Positions 1 to 8,435 of a DNA stretch of 64,000 bases are shown piece after piece. The stretch covers positions 1-64,000 of the forward strand of contig CAKZYA010000057.1 of assembly GCA_937883755.1 (NCBI GenBank), written 5' to 3'. This DNA is from an uncultured Flammeovirgaceae bacterium. Lineage in GTDB: Bacteria; Bacteroidota; Bacteroidia; Cytophagales; Cyclobacteriaceae. Each line of letters opens with the position of its first letter. Position 1 is the first letter of the stretch. The notes beneath the pieces were generated by a model that searched no databases, was not told where the DNA came from, and was given only the letters and a program-made list of their open reading frames with translations. A program made the translations under genes and the position numbers.

Positions 1-146
1 TATCTTTGCTCTGTGTAGCTGGTGCAAATACCTAGCAAAAGTTTAAATCAGTTCTATTTATGAAATCGTAGATTTGTTTTTATTGACCCACTTTGGTAAG
101 CAGTTATATTTTTGGATTAGAGGGCGTTTTTTTAAGTGAATTGATT

Positions 147-557
147 ATGAAAATAACCAATGGAAAGGTTTTAATATTTTTTGGAATCATTCATCCACTT
201 TTGGGTATTTCGCCCTTTGCCTTCGGGAAACAGTTTGCTGGGTTCGCGGACAAATTCTTCTTTAAAATAAGTGAGGGGCTTTTAGAGTTTCCATTGCTAA
301 ATGGGCAGATGAATTACGAAAACTTTGCTGCTTTCTGGTTTTTCTATTTTGGGCTATTGCTAATTCCTTTGGGAATTTTGGTGAACTATGTAGAAAACAC
401 CAGCGAACGGGTACCTATCAGCTTCATCTGGTCATATTTGATTATTGTATTAGTCGGCGTATTTATGATACCCTTCTCTGGAATGACATTTCTTATGCTA
501 CCCCATGCATTGTATATGCTGTACCAAAGAAAGAAGAAAGAATCGGCTGTTGGTTGA
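147..557 (+). CDS. DUF6463 family small membrane protein
   Basis: A 136-residue integral membrane protein of unknown function. The N-terminus (MKITNGKVLIFFGIIHPLLG) matches my memory of the DUF6463 family in Bacteroidota, where the family is short and membrane bound. Hydrophobic stretches at about residues 6-26, 61-80, 92-110 and 110-126 give a four-helix topology with a basic C-terminal tail. I chose the ATG at 147. The frame is open back to a TTG at 93, but the extra 18 residues do not look like part of the family. The next gene begins 3 bases after the stop, so the two are probably co-transcribed. Confidence 0.7.
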   Translation: MKITNGKVLIFFGIIHPLLGISPFAFGKQFAGFADKFFFKISEGLLEFPLLNGQMNYENFAAFWFFYFGLLLIPLGILVNYVENTSERVPISFIWSYLIIVLVGVFMIPFSGMTFLMLPHALYMLYQRKKKESAVG

Positions 558-560
558 TCT

Positions 561-1289
561 ATGCTAAGATGTATATTAATAGCGTCTATACTTTTAGGTG
601 TTTCTTTCTGTACTGCGGATACAAAGAGAGATAAAGTAAGTTTAGAAGGTGACTGGATACTAATTCAAGACACAACTAAAATATTCTCTGGAGGTAATGT
701 TGGATTGAGGTTTACGAAAGATGCGTTGTTGAGTTTAGGTAATCCTATGTTTTGGCCTCAAAGTCAGTATATAGTAAATCAGGATACAGTATTTATTGAG
801 GAACTTGACGGGTCAGAATCATTCTATCTCATTCATAATCACACGTCGGATAGTTTGATACTCTCTCGCGATGGACATACTGAAAGGTATTATAATAGAA
901 GGTTGGAGTATAACCTAGCTCTCAAACTTGATAGCATAACGCTTGAAACTGGTGAGTGCTTTGGTGATTGTCCAAGATTTATGATGACAGTTCATCAGGA
1001 TGGTACTGTAGAATTTGAAGGATTTGAACATACTAAAGTTCTTGGCAAGAAGGCATTGAAAATGAAAAACTTAGATAAGCTTGACAGCTTATTTAGGTGG
1101 TCGTACATCGACCACTTGGATACTACCAAGAATTATGGAGTAATTGACGGATGGTCAACAAATATAGCATTTCATTATAATGAGCGTAATACAGCGAAAG
1201 TAAATGGAACAATGATGGATATGCCCTTTAGACTAAGAGAGCTAATTGCGGAATTGACTAATCTCCTATACACAAATGGGTTAATCTAA
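561..1289 (+). CDS. exported DUF6438 domain protein
   Basis: A 242-residue protein with a hydrophobic N-terminal export signal ending near Cys17, possibly a lipoprotein although the residue before that cysteine (Phe) is unusual for a lipobox. Residues 25-115 look like a lipocalin-like beta domain. From about 120 onward the sequence fits DUF6438, marked by GECFGDCPRF (Cys133 and Cys137 of a C-x-G-x-C-P motif) followed by a beta strand with HQDGTVEFEG. The biochemical role is unknown; a periplasmic or surface location is inferred from the signal. It follows the DUF6463 gene with 3 bases between them. Confidence 0.65.
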   Translation: MLRCILIASILLGVSFCTADTKRDKVSLEGDWILIQDTTKIFSGGNVGLRFTKDALLSLGNPMFWPQSQYIVNQDTVFIEELDGSESFYLIHNHTSDSLILSRDGHTERYYNRRLEYNLALKLDSITLETGECFGDCPRFMMTVHQDGTVEFEGFEHTKVLGKKALKMKNLDKLDSLFRWSYIDHLDTTKNYGVIDGWSTNIAFHYNERNTAKVNGTMMDMPFRLRELIAELTNLLYTNGLI

Positions 1290-1332
1290 AAAGTTATTCC
1301 GAATGTTCTTTTCTAACTTATTTACACGCTTT

Positions 1333-1761
1333 ATGAGGATAGAAAAGATATTTTATTCATTCTTGATCATTTCCAGTTTAGCATGTGACTCCCAAAATTC
1401 AGACATCACTATGGTTAATCAAACTGAACTTAACAATCCGAAAATCAAGGCTCATTCTTTTCTAGACTGTATGTATCAAGACGCTTATTTTCCGAGTTTT
1501 CTCGTTGATAAGTGCAGATATATTCTTCTAGAACTCTGTCAAAACATAGAAAGTAGTAAGCCTGCAACACTTGAAAAATTGTATGAACTGACTCATGCTG
1601 CTACAGATAAATTGAACGATCTGGAAGACGAGTTCCTCGAGAATGATAGTGAAATTGAAACCGGAGCTAGAGATTGTCTTGCCGTAAACTTTGAGTTCAT
1701 TGCCACGTCTTACGGCTTTGATGCAGACATTGAGGAGCTGGTTGCGACCCGAGATTGGTAA
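1333..1761 (+). CDS. DUF5713 family protein with lipoprotein signal
   Basis: The C-terminal 100 residues carry the hallmarks of DUF5713: YFPSFLVDKCRYILLELC, then YELTHAATDKLNDLEDEF, SEIETGARDC and the ending DIEELVATRDW. Members I know of are small soluble proteins of unknown function. Here the domain is preceded by a hydrophobic segment ending SSLAC, a good lipobox, which suggests a lipid-anchored periplasmic copy. The frame opens at an ATG at 1303, but the ATG at 1333 gives a normal signal peptide (MRIEKIFYSFLIISSLAC), so I prefer it. The gene lies 13 bases (or 43 with the later start) after the previous stop. Confidence 0.7.
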   Translation: MRIEKIFYSFLIISSLACDSQNSDITMVNQTELNNPKIKAHSFLDCMYQDAYFPSFLVDKCRYILLELCQNIESSKPATLEKLYELTHAATDKLNDLEDEFLENDSEIETGARDCLAVNFEFIATSYGFDADIEELVATRDW

Positions 1762-1795
1762 GGCTACATAATTTTAAAAATAAACTATTATCATC

Positions 1796-2725
1796 ATGAC
1801 CATCAACCGCCAAAATCTGCCTGACCTGCCGCTAGAAGCCTGGGAGGAGAGTAAAATGACGCTGCACTTGTACTTACAGATTGTCGGGAAGATTCGGCTG
1901 AAGCTTACTCCCCGGAAAAATCATTGGTGGTACATCACGCTGTACGTGAGTTCTAAGGGATTGACCACCGGAAGTATCCCCTACGAGCGTGGGGTTTTTG
2001 AAATCACTTTCAACTTTCTGAAGCATCAGCTGGAGATGAGCAGCAGTGAGGGGAAAGAAGTTACTATTCCGCTGCACGATGGCTTAAGTGTAGCTGAGTT
2101 TTACCAGCAAATTCAGGATGGGTTGACGCAATTGGGAATTCGGGTAGCTATTGTTGATCGCCCTTTTGATATTCCTAATGTAGATAAACCGTTCGAGCAA
2201 CTTGCAGAACAAAAGGCGTACAACGCCGAGTATATTGAGCGGTTTTGGCGGCTTTTGCTTTGGGTAGATGATGTTTTTAAAGAATTCAGCGGTCGATTTT
2301 ACGGCAAATCCTGCCCGGTGCATCTCTACTGGCACCATATGGATTTGGCGGTAACCCGTTTCTCGGGCGAGAAAGGACCGGCTTTAGATCCTGGTATGCG
2401 CCTGTCAGATAAAGATGCTTACTCGCACGAAGCGATTAGTTTTGGCTTTTGGGCGGGTGACAATACGGTGCGGGAACCGGCTTTCTACTCCTATACCCAC
2501 CCCTCACCCAACGGAATTGATCAACAACCTCTTCAGCCCGCCAGTGCCCAGTGGGTAGATAGCAACGGTAGCCCGCAGGCGTTTCTCACCTACGATGATT
2601 TGCGTAAAGAAGAGAATCCCCGGCAAGCTCTTCTGGATTTTATGGAAAGTGCCTATCAAGCGGGAGCCAAGCTGGCTAATTGGGATGTAGCGAAGCTAAC
2701 TGTTCCGCCGCTCAGCGATCTGTAA
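1796..2725 (+). CDS. DUF5996 family protein
   Basis: A 309-residue soluble protein with no signal peptide or membrane segment. The opening (LPDLPLEAWEESKMTLHLYL, then KNHWWYITLYVSSKGLTTG) and later blocks (FGFWAGDNTVREPAFYSYTH) match DUF5996, a family of unknown function common in soil and marine bacteria. It is rich in Trp and Tyr, and conserved His residues lie around YWHHMD and YSHEAISFGF, which could bind a metal or ligand; that is inference. The AraC-type regulator follows 7 bases downstream on the same strand, so the two are likely one transcript and the regulator may control this gene. Confidence 0.75.
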   Translation: MTINRQNLPDLPLEAWEESKMTLHLYLQIVGKIRLKLTPRKNHWWYITLYVSSKGLTTGSIPYERGVFEITFNFLKHQLEMSSSEGKEVTIPLHDGLSVAEFYQQIQDGLTQLGIRVAIVDRPFDIPNVDKPFEQLAEQKAYNAEYIERFWRLLLWVDDVFKEFSGRFYGKSCPVHLYWHHMDLAVTRFSGEKGPALDPGMRLSDKDAYSHEAISFGFWAGDNTVREPAFYSYTHPSPNGIDQQPLQPASAQWVDSNGSPQAFLTYDDLRKEENPRQALLDFMESAYQAGAKLANWDVAKLTVPPLSDL

Positions 2726-2732
2726 ATTTTAG

Positions 2733-3539
2733 ATGAGTCATTTTATTACCCAAACGCCCACCGATGATTTTCTAGCTACGCTGGTAGACTACTACTTTTA
2801 CGTTGATATTTCGGTAGATGCACTCGACTTTGAGCAGGAATACATCATTCCGTTTCCCCGAATCACCTTTGGGTACTTTTTTGACCACCCATTTCTAGCA
2901 ACTAACCACGATCTAAATCAGTCGCAGACGGTTAGCATGGTGATTTCAAGAATATCGTCTCACAAGATTACAGTGCAACCGCAGAGTAACCAGATTAAAA
3001 TCATCGGGGCGCATGTGCGCCCTTACACGCTGGCGCACTTGACACAGAAGTCAATAGCCGATCTTCCCTGGCTGATTGATACGGAAGAATTGTTCGGTGA
3101 TACCGCGAAGCGATTCAGACAAAAAATAGATCAATGCACCGACCCAGAGCAGATGTTTGATGCGGTAGAGAAAGTTTTTTTAGATACCCTACTCACCCGA
3201 GATTTGAGTACGATTACCCAAGCCGTTGATCTCATAGAACAGCATGCTGGAGACATAAAACTGACTGAGGTAGCGCAGCAGTTGAACGTTTCGGAACGAA
3301 CTTTGAGGAATCAGTTTAGCGCTAACGTAGGTTGTACTCCTAAGGGGTATCTTCAGTTAGTGAAGCTGAAAAAGTCGGTGTACGACATGCGATTCTCCGA
3401 TCATTCTCTAACCGACATCACCTATGATAGCCACTACTTTGATCAGGCTCACTTTGTCAACAGTGTAAAGCGTATTACCGGAAAATCTCCCAAAAAGCTT
3501 AGGGAAGAACTACCCAGTTTCCGGTTTTTACAATTTTAA
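2733..3539 (+). CDS. AraC family transcriptional regulator
   Basis: A 268-residue regulator. The C-terminal 100 residues form the double helix-turn-helix AraC/XylS DNA-binding domain: KLTEVAQQLNVSERTLRNQF as the first HTH and LTDITYDSHYFDQAHFVNSV with the terminal TGKSPKKLREE as the second. The N-terminal 150 residues resemble the unnamed ligand-sensing region common in Bacteroidota AraC proteins (a DUF6597-like fold is possible). It is 7 bases downstream of the DUF5996 gene. Its inducer and targets cannot be deduced from the sequence. Confidence 0.9.
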   Translation: MSHFITQTPTDDFLATLVDYYFYVDISVDALDFEQEYIIPFPRITFGYFFDHPFLATNHDLNQSQTVSMVISRISSHKITVQPQSNQIKIIGAHVRPYTLAHLTQKSIADLPWLIDTEELFGDTAKRFRQKIDQCTDPEQMFDAVEKVFLDTLLTRDLSTITQAVDLIEQHAGDIKLTEVAQQLNVSERTLRNQFSANVGCTPKGYLQLVKLKKSVYDMRFSDHSLTDITYDSHYFDQAHFVNSVKRITGKSPKKLREELPSFRFLQF

Positions 3540-3590
3540 CTCACTCCAAGTTGCGAGATTTACTTTATCATTCACTAAATCACTTGAACG

Positions 3591-4067
3591 ATGAAGCGTA
3601 AAAACTTAGTAAAAGCCCACCTATTCGCTACGGCTATTGCTGTATTGACGATTAGTACTTTTTCCATATCCTCTCTCGCGGCCGAACTTATAGGTCAGGA
3701 ATCTATCATCCGAATGGTTAAAACTGGAATTCTGTACGCACTACCACTGCTGGTATTCTCTATGATTGCTCTGACTGTAACTGGTAACAAACTAGCAGGC
3801 GGCTCTCGGCACCCCGAGCTTATCCAAAAGCAACGCCGGATGAAGTTTATTACTACAAACGGGATGATTCTGGTTACTTTAGCCATATTTCTCTACTACC
3901 AGGCAACCTATCAATCTATTAATGCTGTTTTTTTGAGTGCCCAGATAGCCGAACTAGCGTTGGGGTTCACTAATTTGGTACTGATTGGAATGAACATCAA
4001 AGCCGGATTGAGGCTATCAGCTCGGAAGCAAAAAGGAAACTTACAACCGACCTCACTTACTCAGTGA
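3591..4067 (+). CDS. four-helix hypothetical membrane protein
   Basis: A 158-residue protein I do not recognise. Four hydrophobic segments can be seen at about residues 8-31, 44-66, 86-107 and 111-135. A short basic loop between helices two and three (SRHPELIQKQRRMKF) should face the cytoplasm, and the C-terminus is basic. The first segment could instead be a cleaved signal peptide ending SSLAAE. It starts 51 bases after the AraC gene on the same strand, so it could be part of that transcript or a target of the regulator. No functional motif is visible. Confidence 0.6.
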   Translation: MKRKNLVKAHLFATAIAVLTISTFSISSLAAELIGQESIIRMVKTGILYALPLLVFSMIALTVTGNKLAGGSRHPELIQKQRRMKFITTNGMILVTLAIFLYYQATYQSINAVFLSAQIAELALGFTNLVLIGMNIKAGLRLSARKQKGNLQPTSLTQ

Positions 4068-4148
4068 TATGCATTGGGGTACCAAACTATTTGGTTGAAT
4101 CACACAATCTAGGGAACAATAAGCCAATTTCACAAACAAGAATCAGAC

Positions 4149-4179
4149 TTGCCCGTTAACTATTACTGATTATAATTTG
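4149..4179 (+). promoter_or_regulatory. candidate Bacteroidota-type promoter for sodA
   Basis: A TTG at 4149-4151 is followed after 19 bases by TATAATTTG at 4171-4179. This is close to the Bacteroidota consensus (TTG about 19 bases before TAnnTTTG), though with one extra base in the -7 element. It lies 27 bases before the sodA start and follows a gene-free gap of about 80 bases. No obvious operator was seen. Confidence 0.35.
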
Positions 4180-4205
4180 ATTTTTAAACATTAAAACAAC
4201 CACAC

Positions 4206-4817
4206 ATGGCTTTTACCCTTCCTGATTTACCGTACGGATTTGATGCCTTAGAACCAAGTATTGATGCTAAGACCATGCAAATTCATCATGATAAACACCA
4301 CGGTGGATACGTAACTAAACTAAATAATGCTATTGACGGAACGCCTCAGGCGGATATGTCTTTAGAGGATTTAATGAAAGGAGTAAGTGGCTACTCAACT
4401 GCCGTTCGTAATAATGGTGGTGGTCACTACAATCACTCACTATTTTGGACAATTATGTCGCCTAGCGGTGGTGGTTCACCTAGCGGTGATTTAGCTTCGG
4501 CGATTGATTCAGCCTTTGGCTCTTACGATTCTTTCAAAGAGGCTTTTGCCCAAGCAGCAGCTACCCGATTTGGTTCCGGTTGGGCCTGGCTCATTGTAGA
4601 TGGCAGCGGATCGCTGAAAGTAACCTCTACACCTAATCAGGACAATCCAGTAATGGATATTGCCGATGAGCAAGGCACGCCAATTTTAGGACTAGATGTT
4701 TGGGAGCATGCTTACTACCTGAACTACCAAAACAAGCGCCCTGACTACATCAGTGCTTTCTGGAATGTAGTGAACTGGGACGAAGTGAGCAAGCTCTACG
4801 CTGCTGCCAAAGGGTAG
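4206..4817 (+). CDS. sodA: superoxide dismutase, Mn/Fe type
   Basis: A 203-residue cytoplasmic superoxide dismutase converting superoxide to oxygen and hydrogen peroxide. All four metal ligands are present: His27 (in QIHHDKHH), His77 (in [11 protein letters not shown]), and Asp164 and His168 (in LDVWEHAYY). The residues separating Mn from Fe enzymes point to Mn or cambialistic use: Gly73 four residues before the second ligand, and Gln145 in the C-terminal domain (TPNQDNP), as in E. coli SodA. Length is normal and no signal peptide is present. It is a single-gene unit with its own terminator. Mn specificity is inferred and needs enzyme data. Confidence 0.95.
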   Translation: MAFTLPDLPYGFDALEPSIDAKTMQIHHDKHHGGYVTKLNNAIDGTPQADMSLEDLMKGVSGYSTAVRNNGGGHYNHSLFWTIMSPSGGGSPSGDLASAIDSAFGSYDSFKEAFAQAAATRFGSGWAWLIVDGSGSLKVTSTPNQDNPVMDIADEQGTPILGLDVWEHAYYLNYQNKRPDYISAFWNVVNWDEVSKLYAAAKG

Positions 4818-4839
4818 TAGCGAACTAACTTATTTGATG

Positions 4840-4873
4840 AAAGCTTTCCTTATTCGTAGGGAAAGCTTTTTTT
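4840..4873 (+). terminator. rho-independent terminator after sodA
   Basis: A perfect 10-bp stem (AAAGCTTTCC at 4840-4849 pairing with GGAAAGCTTT at 4860-4869) with a 10-base loop is followed by a run of seven T residues. It starts 22 bases after the sodA stop and ends 6 bases before the acetyltransferase start. Confidence 0.85.
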
Positions 4874-4879
4874 GTAGTT

Positions 4880-5296
4880 ATGGTAACTATTCTTACTCAG
4901 CAAAATCTTCAACCCGACGATGCCCAGACCGTTGCCGATCTAGACCACCAGCTAAATCCTAATCGGAAGCCACTTGCTCTGACCGAAGTTTTAGCTAGTG
5001 ATTCTACCTACGTATTTGTATACCGCCAGCAGCAAATTGTAGGCATGGCTACGCTCACCTGCTACCGGGTTCTCTCTAGTTACAAAGGCTGGATTGAGGA
5101 TGTAGTCGTAGATCAAGCCCACCGGGGAAAAGGCATTGGCAAGCAACTGACGCAAGCTATATTAGAAAAAGCAAAATCGTTACGGCTTCAAAAACTATTT
5201 CTGTATACTGAAGACGAAAAGCAGATTGCCATTCATTTGTATGAGCAACTGGGGTTTACCCAGAAAAATAGCCGACTATATTTTTTGGATGTGTAA
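4880..5296 (+). CDS. GNAT family N-acetyltransferase
   Basis: A 138-residue single-domain GNAT acetyltransferase that should transfer an acetyl group from acetyl-CoA to an amine. The acetyl-CoA pyrophosphate-binding loop is RGKGIG at residues 82-87, preceded by the beta-4 strand IEDVVVDQAH and followed by helix alpha-3. The later LFLYTEDEKQIAIHLYEQLGF block is the usual beta-5/alpha-4 motif. The substrate is unknown; a plant GNA1-like small-molecule enzyme or a protein acetylase would both fit. It begins 6 bases after the sodA terminator, so it probably has separate or read-through expression. Confidence 0.88.
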   Translation: MVTILTQQNLQPDDAQTVADLDHQLNPNRKPLALTEVLASDSTYVFVYRQQQIVGMATLTCYRVLSSYKGWIEDVVVDQAHRGKGIGKQLTQAILEKAKSLRLQKLFLYTEDEKQIAIHLYEQLGFTQKNSRLYFLDV

Positions 5297-5408
5297 TCAT
5301 AGAGTCTTCATATAAGAACTACTGCTCGTTTTCTCTGGCCTGTGGCTCAAGTTCCTGGGTGAGCTTTTCTAAAGCAGTTTGTAGGGTAAGATCAACCCCT
5401 TGCGTAAT

Positions 5409-6731
5409 CTAAGCTACTGTTCTCTCCACTTCTATATCGGGAATAACACCAATACCAACGAAATCTTGCCCACTAGGGTAAGTGTCGCGCTTAGTGCATA
5501 CTCGGGCACTGCCACCACCTGGTAATTCTATCGGTAGAGGCTGTCCTGTACTACCAAATGTCTTTTGTCCGATTATCGTAGCACGGTTAGGGAGGCATCG
5601 AAGCATGATAAGAAAATCTTCGGCGGCGGAAGCAGTATGATTACTGGTTAACACTACCAAAGGCTGATTCATTGGCTCTTTTACGGAGTTTTCAATGGTC
5701 ATCGTGTCTCCCTGGTGCCAATAATCTCCGCGAGTTACCAAAACGCTTTTTCGATAGAAAGATGATAAGCTATCTAAATCAGGATCGGGGTTATTCCGTA
5801 AGAAGTAAGTTCCCCAGGCTTTATAGGAGGGTAAGTGCTCACGGGTTTTCCAGGTAGAACCAACCAATTGTGGCGCATCGGTGAAGTAACTAAGTATCTC
5901 GGCACCTATGTTAGAGCTACCTCCCCCGTTCTTTCTTAGGTCAATAACAATGCCCCGGCTGGTACGTAGCTGAGGAAGAATATTCTCGAAATCACTAATG
6001 ACCGCCTCATCGCCAAAAGTATTAATAGCAATAATACCAATACTATCTTGCTGACGGAAGCTGAAGCGTTCTCGTTTGGGTTGTGGCACTACCCAATCAG
6101 CAGGTTGGGTTCGAAAGCCAGTAGCATGAGAAACGGTATCACCGTTTGATGTTCGTAGGGTCAGCTGCCAGGTTTGGGTAGTATCAGTTCCGTAAAATAG
6201 CTGACGAGCCGCAGTATTCCATCGCTGATGCTCTGCCGAAGCGCTCACGTAGGGCAATAAATGTTCAGCCATCCACGCACGAGTAGGTTCCCCATCGATA
6301 CGTAGTACTTCAGCACCTAACAAGTTCTGTTCAGCATACTGTTGAGGTACGTTAGTAACGTAGAGTTGCTCGCCCATAAATTCAGTGACTAATTGTCGAT
6401 AACGGGAAGAGGTGTATAAACTATGCGGAATATATACATTGGTGTGCCCATCGCTAAGAAGGGCGCAAAACCGCTTCAATACTTGATAATAATCCCAGGT
6501 AGATTTTGTAGCTAAAACCTGAGGTACATACGCCTGGTAAGCACTATCCCAATTAACATCAATTTGGTCAAAGTAGGCAAAATTATATTTGGCCTCTGAC
6601 CAAAATTTGGTAAGACCCCAAAGTTTTTCCGTATTAGATAAGTTAGAAGTAGTATCTACTTGGGCATGTAACCAAGAGAAAGGTAGAACAACAAAAATTA
6701 GGATAAGAGAAGAAAAATATAGGCGATGCAT
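5409..6731 (-). CDS. S41 family peptidase, C-terminus cut by an in-frame TAG
   Basis: An exported serine peptidase of the C-terminal-processing (S41) family. The ATG at 6731 is preferred over 6752 because it gives a clean signal peptide (MHRLYFSSLILIFVVLPFSW, then LHAQ). The catalytic core is visible: GIVIDLRKNGGG, the nucleophile Ser in TASAAED about 70 residues before the end, and Lys in GQKTFG about 22 residues later. A PDZ-like region (LLGAEVLRIDGEP) precedes it. The protein ends at a TAG (5409-5411) right after DIEVERTVA, but the same frame continues for 29 sense codons to a TAG at 5319-5321, reading ITQGVDLTLQTALEKLTQEL and so on, which is the normal end of such proteins. It therefore looks like a nonsense allele that probably keeps the catalytic residues. 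Confidence 0.85.
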   Translation of the reverse strand: MHRLYFSSLILIFVVLPFSWLHAQVDTTSNLSNTEKLWGLTKFWSEAKYNFAYFDQIDVNWDSAYQAYVPQVLATKSTWDYYQVLKRFCALLSDGHTNVYIPHSLYTSSRYRQLVTEFMGEQLYVTNVPQQYAEQNLLGAEVLRIDGEPTRAWMAEHLLPYVSASAEHQRWNTAARQLFYGTDTTQTWQLTLRTSNGDTVSHATGFRTQPADWVVPQPKRERFSFRQQDSIGIIAINTFGDEAVISDFENILPQLRTSRGIVIDLRKNGGGSSNIGAEILSYFTDAPQLVGSTWKTREHLPSYKAWGTYFLRNNPDPDLDSLSSFYRKSVLVTRGDYWHQGDTMTIENSVKEPMNQPLVVLTSNHTASAAEDFLIMLRCLPNRATIIGQKTFGSTGQPLPIELPGGGSARVCTKRDTYPSGQDFVGIGVIPDIEVERTVA

Positions 6732-6813
6732 AGGTAGGCTATTTTTGTACACTAAAATATACGAGGATTGCCCACAGATTACAAACAGCTACTGCTTTGC
6801 CTTTCTTTTAAGA

Positions 6814-7185
6814 TTATTTCTTCACGCTCACTACTCCATTGCGATATAAATTGAGTGCTAGCTGAAGAATGGTATTGATTGTTTCCAGATCAAGGTCTTT
6901 GTTAGGGTTCACTCGGAAGATCTTCATGCGTGAACGAGTTCCGGTTTCCAACTGGGGATGATCAAGGTGCTTGCCTTCTACGATTAGTATGTACGGCTCG
7001 TCGGTTTTCTTATCGATCCAGAGGTAGCAAAACATCTTTTTGTGATAGCAGAAGCAGGGCATACCCCACTTCCGCGTTTCGCTAACATGCTCGTCTTGTT
7101 CAAGAATAATGCTTCTCAGTGTAAGTAAGCAACTTTTATTAGGCTCCTCCTTGCTCAAGTAGTAGCGGTCTAAATCTTCTTTCAT
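6814..7185 (-). CDS. DUF1801 domain protein
   Basis: A 123-residue soluble protein. The features EDLDRYYLSKEEPNKSCLLTL, KWGMPCFCYHKKMFCYLWI and the C-terminal TINTILQLALNLYRNG fit DUF1801 (the YdhG/YdeI-like fold), a family of unknown function often next to stress regulators. It lies 8 bases downstream of the WYL regulator on the same strand and is probably in one transcript with it and rsgA. Confidence 0.8.
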   Translation of the reverse strand: MKEDLDRYYLSKEEPNKSCLLTLRSIILEQDEHVSETRKWGMPCFCYHKKMFCYLWIDKKTDEPYILIVEGKHLDHPQLETGTRSRMKIFRVNPNKDLDLETINTILQLALNLYRNGVVSVKK

Positions 7186-7193
7186 GGCAATAG

Positions 7194-8420
7194 TTACTTC
7201 ACTGCCACCAGGAAATCTACTTCAGCATCCTGCGGATTTTGGGCTTTACTACCGAATACCTCGAAGTCGGCGGTGTATCTCCGATCCAAATCCATCTCCC
7301 ATATTTTCATCCACTGATTCACTACCAGCCCCTGGGTGAGATCGCCTTTAGCCGAGGTTTCCAAGTATTTGCCACCGTCAAACGATTTTCCTACCATTCC
7401 CTTAGGAATTGTATCAAGGCTAGTCACTTTGCAGCCTAGCACTGTGGTGTAGGGCTGATTATGATCGCCTTCGTAGTCGGTGTACAGCGAATAAACGGTA
7501 TCGTCAACTTTGTTAGGAATCTTTTGTGGTATTCCTTCTGACAGAAACTTACCCCAGAGGTCAGCAATATCCTGAGCGGCTTGCCCATCTTGGTTAGTCG
7601 TTCTTACGGCGATACCAATCATCTGAAACGGTTCAACGTGTACAGTTTTCATAATAATATTGTTTTGATTTCCCGCTAAGTTCGGGGCAGTGAGTGACAA
7701 GGGTGTGTCAGGGGTAGGAAAATATTTTCTGCGATACTGCTCAAAATATTCGAGTAGGGTCATGGAATGTGGCTCGAATGTTTGGTTAGTAAGCCGAAGG
7801 GTCTGAATACAATCTAACCGGAAGGCGCGAAAATCTTGTCGTAGTCGGCAGAAAGCTACTAGTATCCAGTTTCCTTGAGTACTGTACAGAGCAAAAGGTT
7901 CTACCGCTCGTTGGCTTCGCTCACCCTTCAACGATGTATAGTCTAGTTCAACTACTTGATAATTTGTGATTGCTGTCTGGAGGTTGATAAGGTGGTGGCT
8001 GGCCTTCTCCGGCTGACGAGGGGTGCGAATTTGCATCCGTTCAGTTAGCAATTCGGTTTTCTCCTGTTGAGTATGCTTTAGTACCGATTTAATTTTAGTA
8101 ATAGCACTGTGGTACTGTTCGGCTAAGGAGCGATCTTGATTACTCCTAATAAGCTGTTCGGCGGTAATCAAAGCATTGGCCTCCGCTTCAGTAAACATTA
8201 CCGGGGGCAGCTTGTAGCCCTCAACGAGTGAGTACCCTTTACCCTCCTCGGTCATAATCGGAATACCCGATTGCTCTAGCGTTCGGATATCGCGGTAGAT
8301 AGTGCGGATACTTACTCCGTGCTGCTCCGCCATATCCCGAGCAGTAACGAGCCGTTTTGATTGTAGCTGAGTAATAATAGCGGTGAGGCGGGCTAGGCGA
8401 GGTTTGTCATGTTCAGTCAT
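7194..8420 (-). CDS. YafY-type WYL regulator fused to a GyrI-like effector domain
   Basis: A 408-residue regulator joined from two parts. Residues 1-65 are a DeoR/HTH_11 winged helix (TARDMAEQHGVSIRTIYRDI), and about 145-215 a WYL domain (VELDYTSLKGERSQRAVEPF), together a normal-length YafY-type protein. From Met257 (codon 7650-7652) the sequence is an AraC effector-binding/GyrI-like domain of about 150 residues (MKTVHVEPFQMIGIAVRTTN to VDFLVAVK). The joint NQNNIIMKTV reads like an untranslated leader before a second ATG, suggesting loss of a stop between two neighbouring genes. The GyrI-like fold may bind a small molecule and modulate the regulator; that is inference. It is 15 bases downstream of rsgA. 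Confidence 0.88.
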   Translation of the reverse strand: MTEHDKPRLARLTAIITQLQSKRLVTARDMAEQHGVSIRTIYRDIRTLEQSGIPIMTEEGKGYSLVEGYKLPPVMFTEAEANALITAEQLIRSNQDRSLAEQYHSAITKIKSVLKHTQQEKTELLTERMQIRTPRQPEKASHHLINLQTAITNYQVVELDYTSLKGERSQRAVEPFALYSTQGNWILVAFCRLRQDFRAFRLDCIQTLRLTNQTFEPHSMTLLEYFEQYRRKYFPTPDTPLSLTAPNLAGNQNNIIMKTVHVEPFQMIGIAVRTTNQDGQAAQDIADLWGKFLSEGIPQKIPNKVDDTVYSLYTDYEGDHNQPYTTVLGCKVTSLDTIPKGMVGKSFDGGKYLETSAKGDLTQGLVVNQWMKIWEMDLDRRYTADFEVFGSKAQNPQDAEVDFLVAVK

Positions 8421-8435
8421 GGTGGACTTCGCAAT

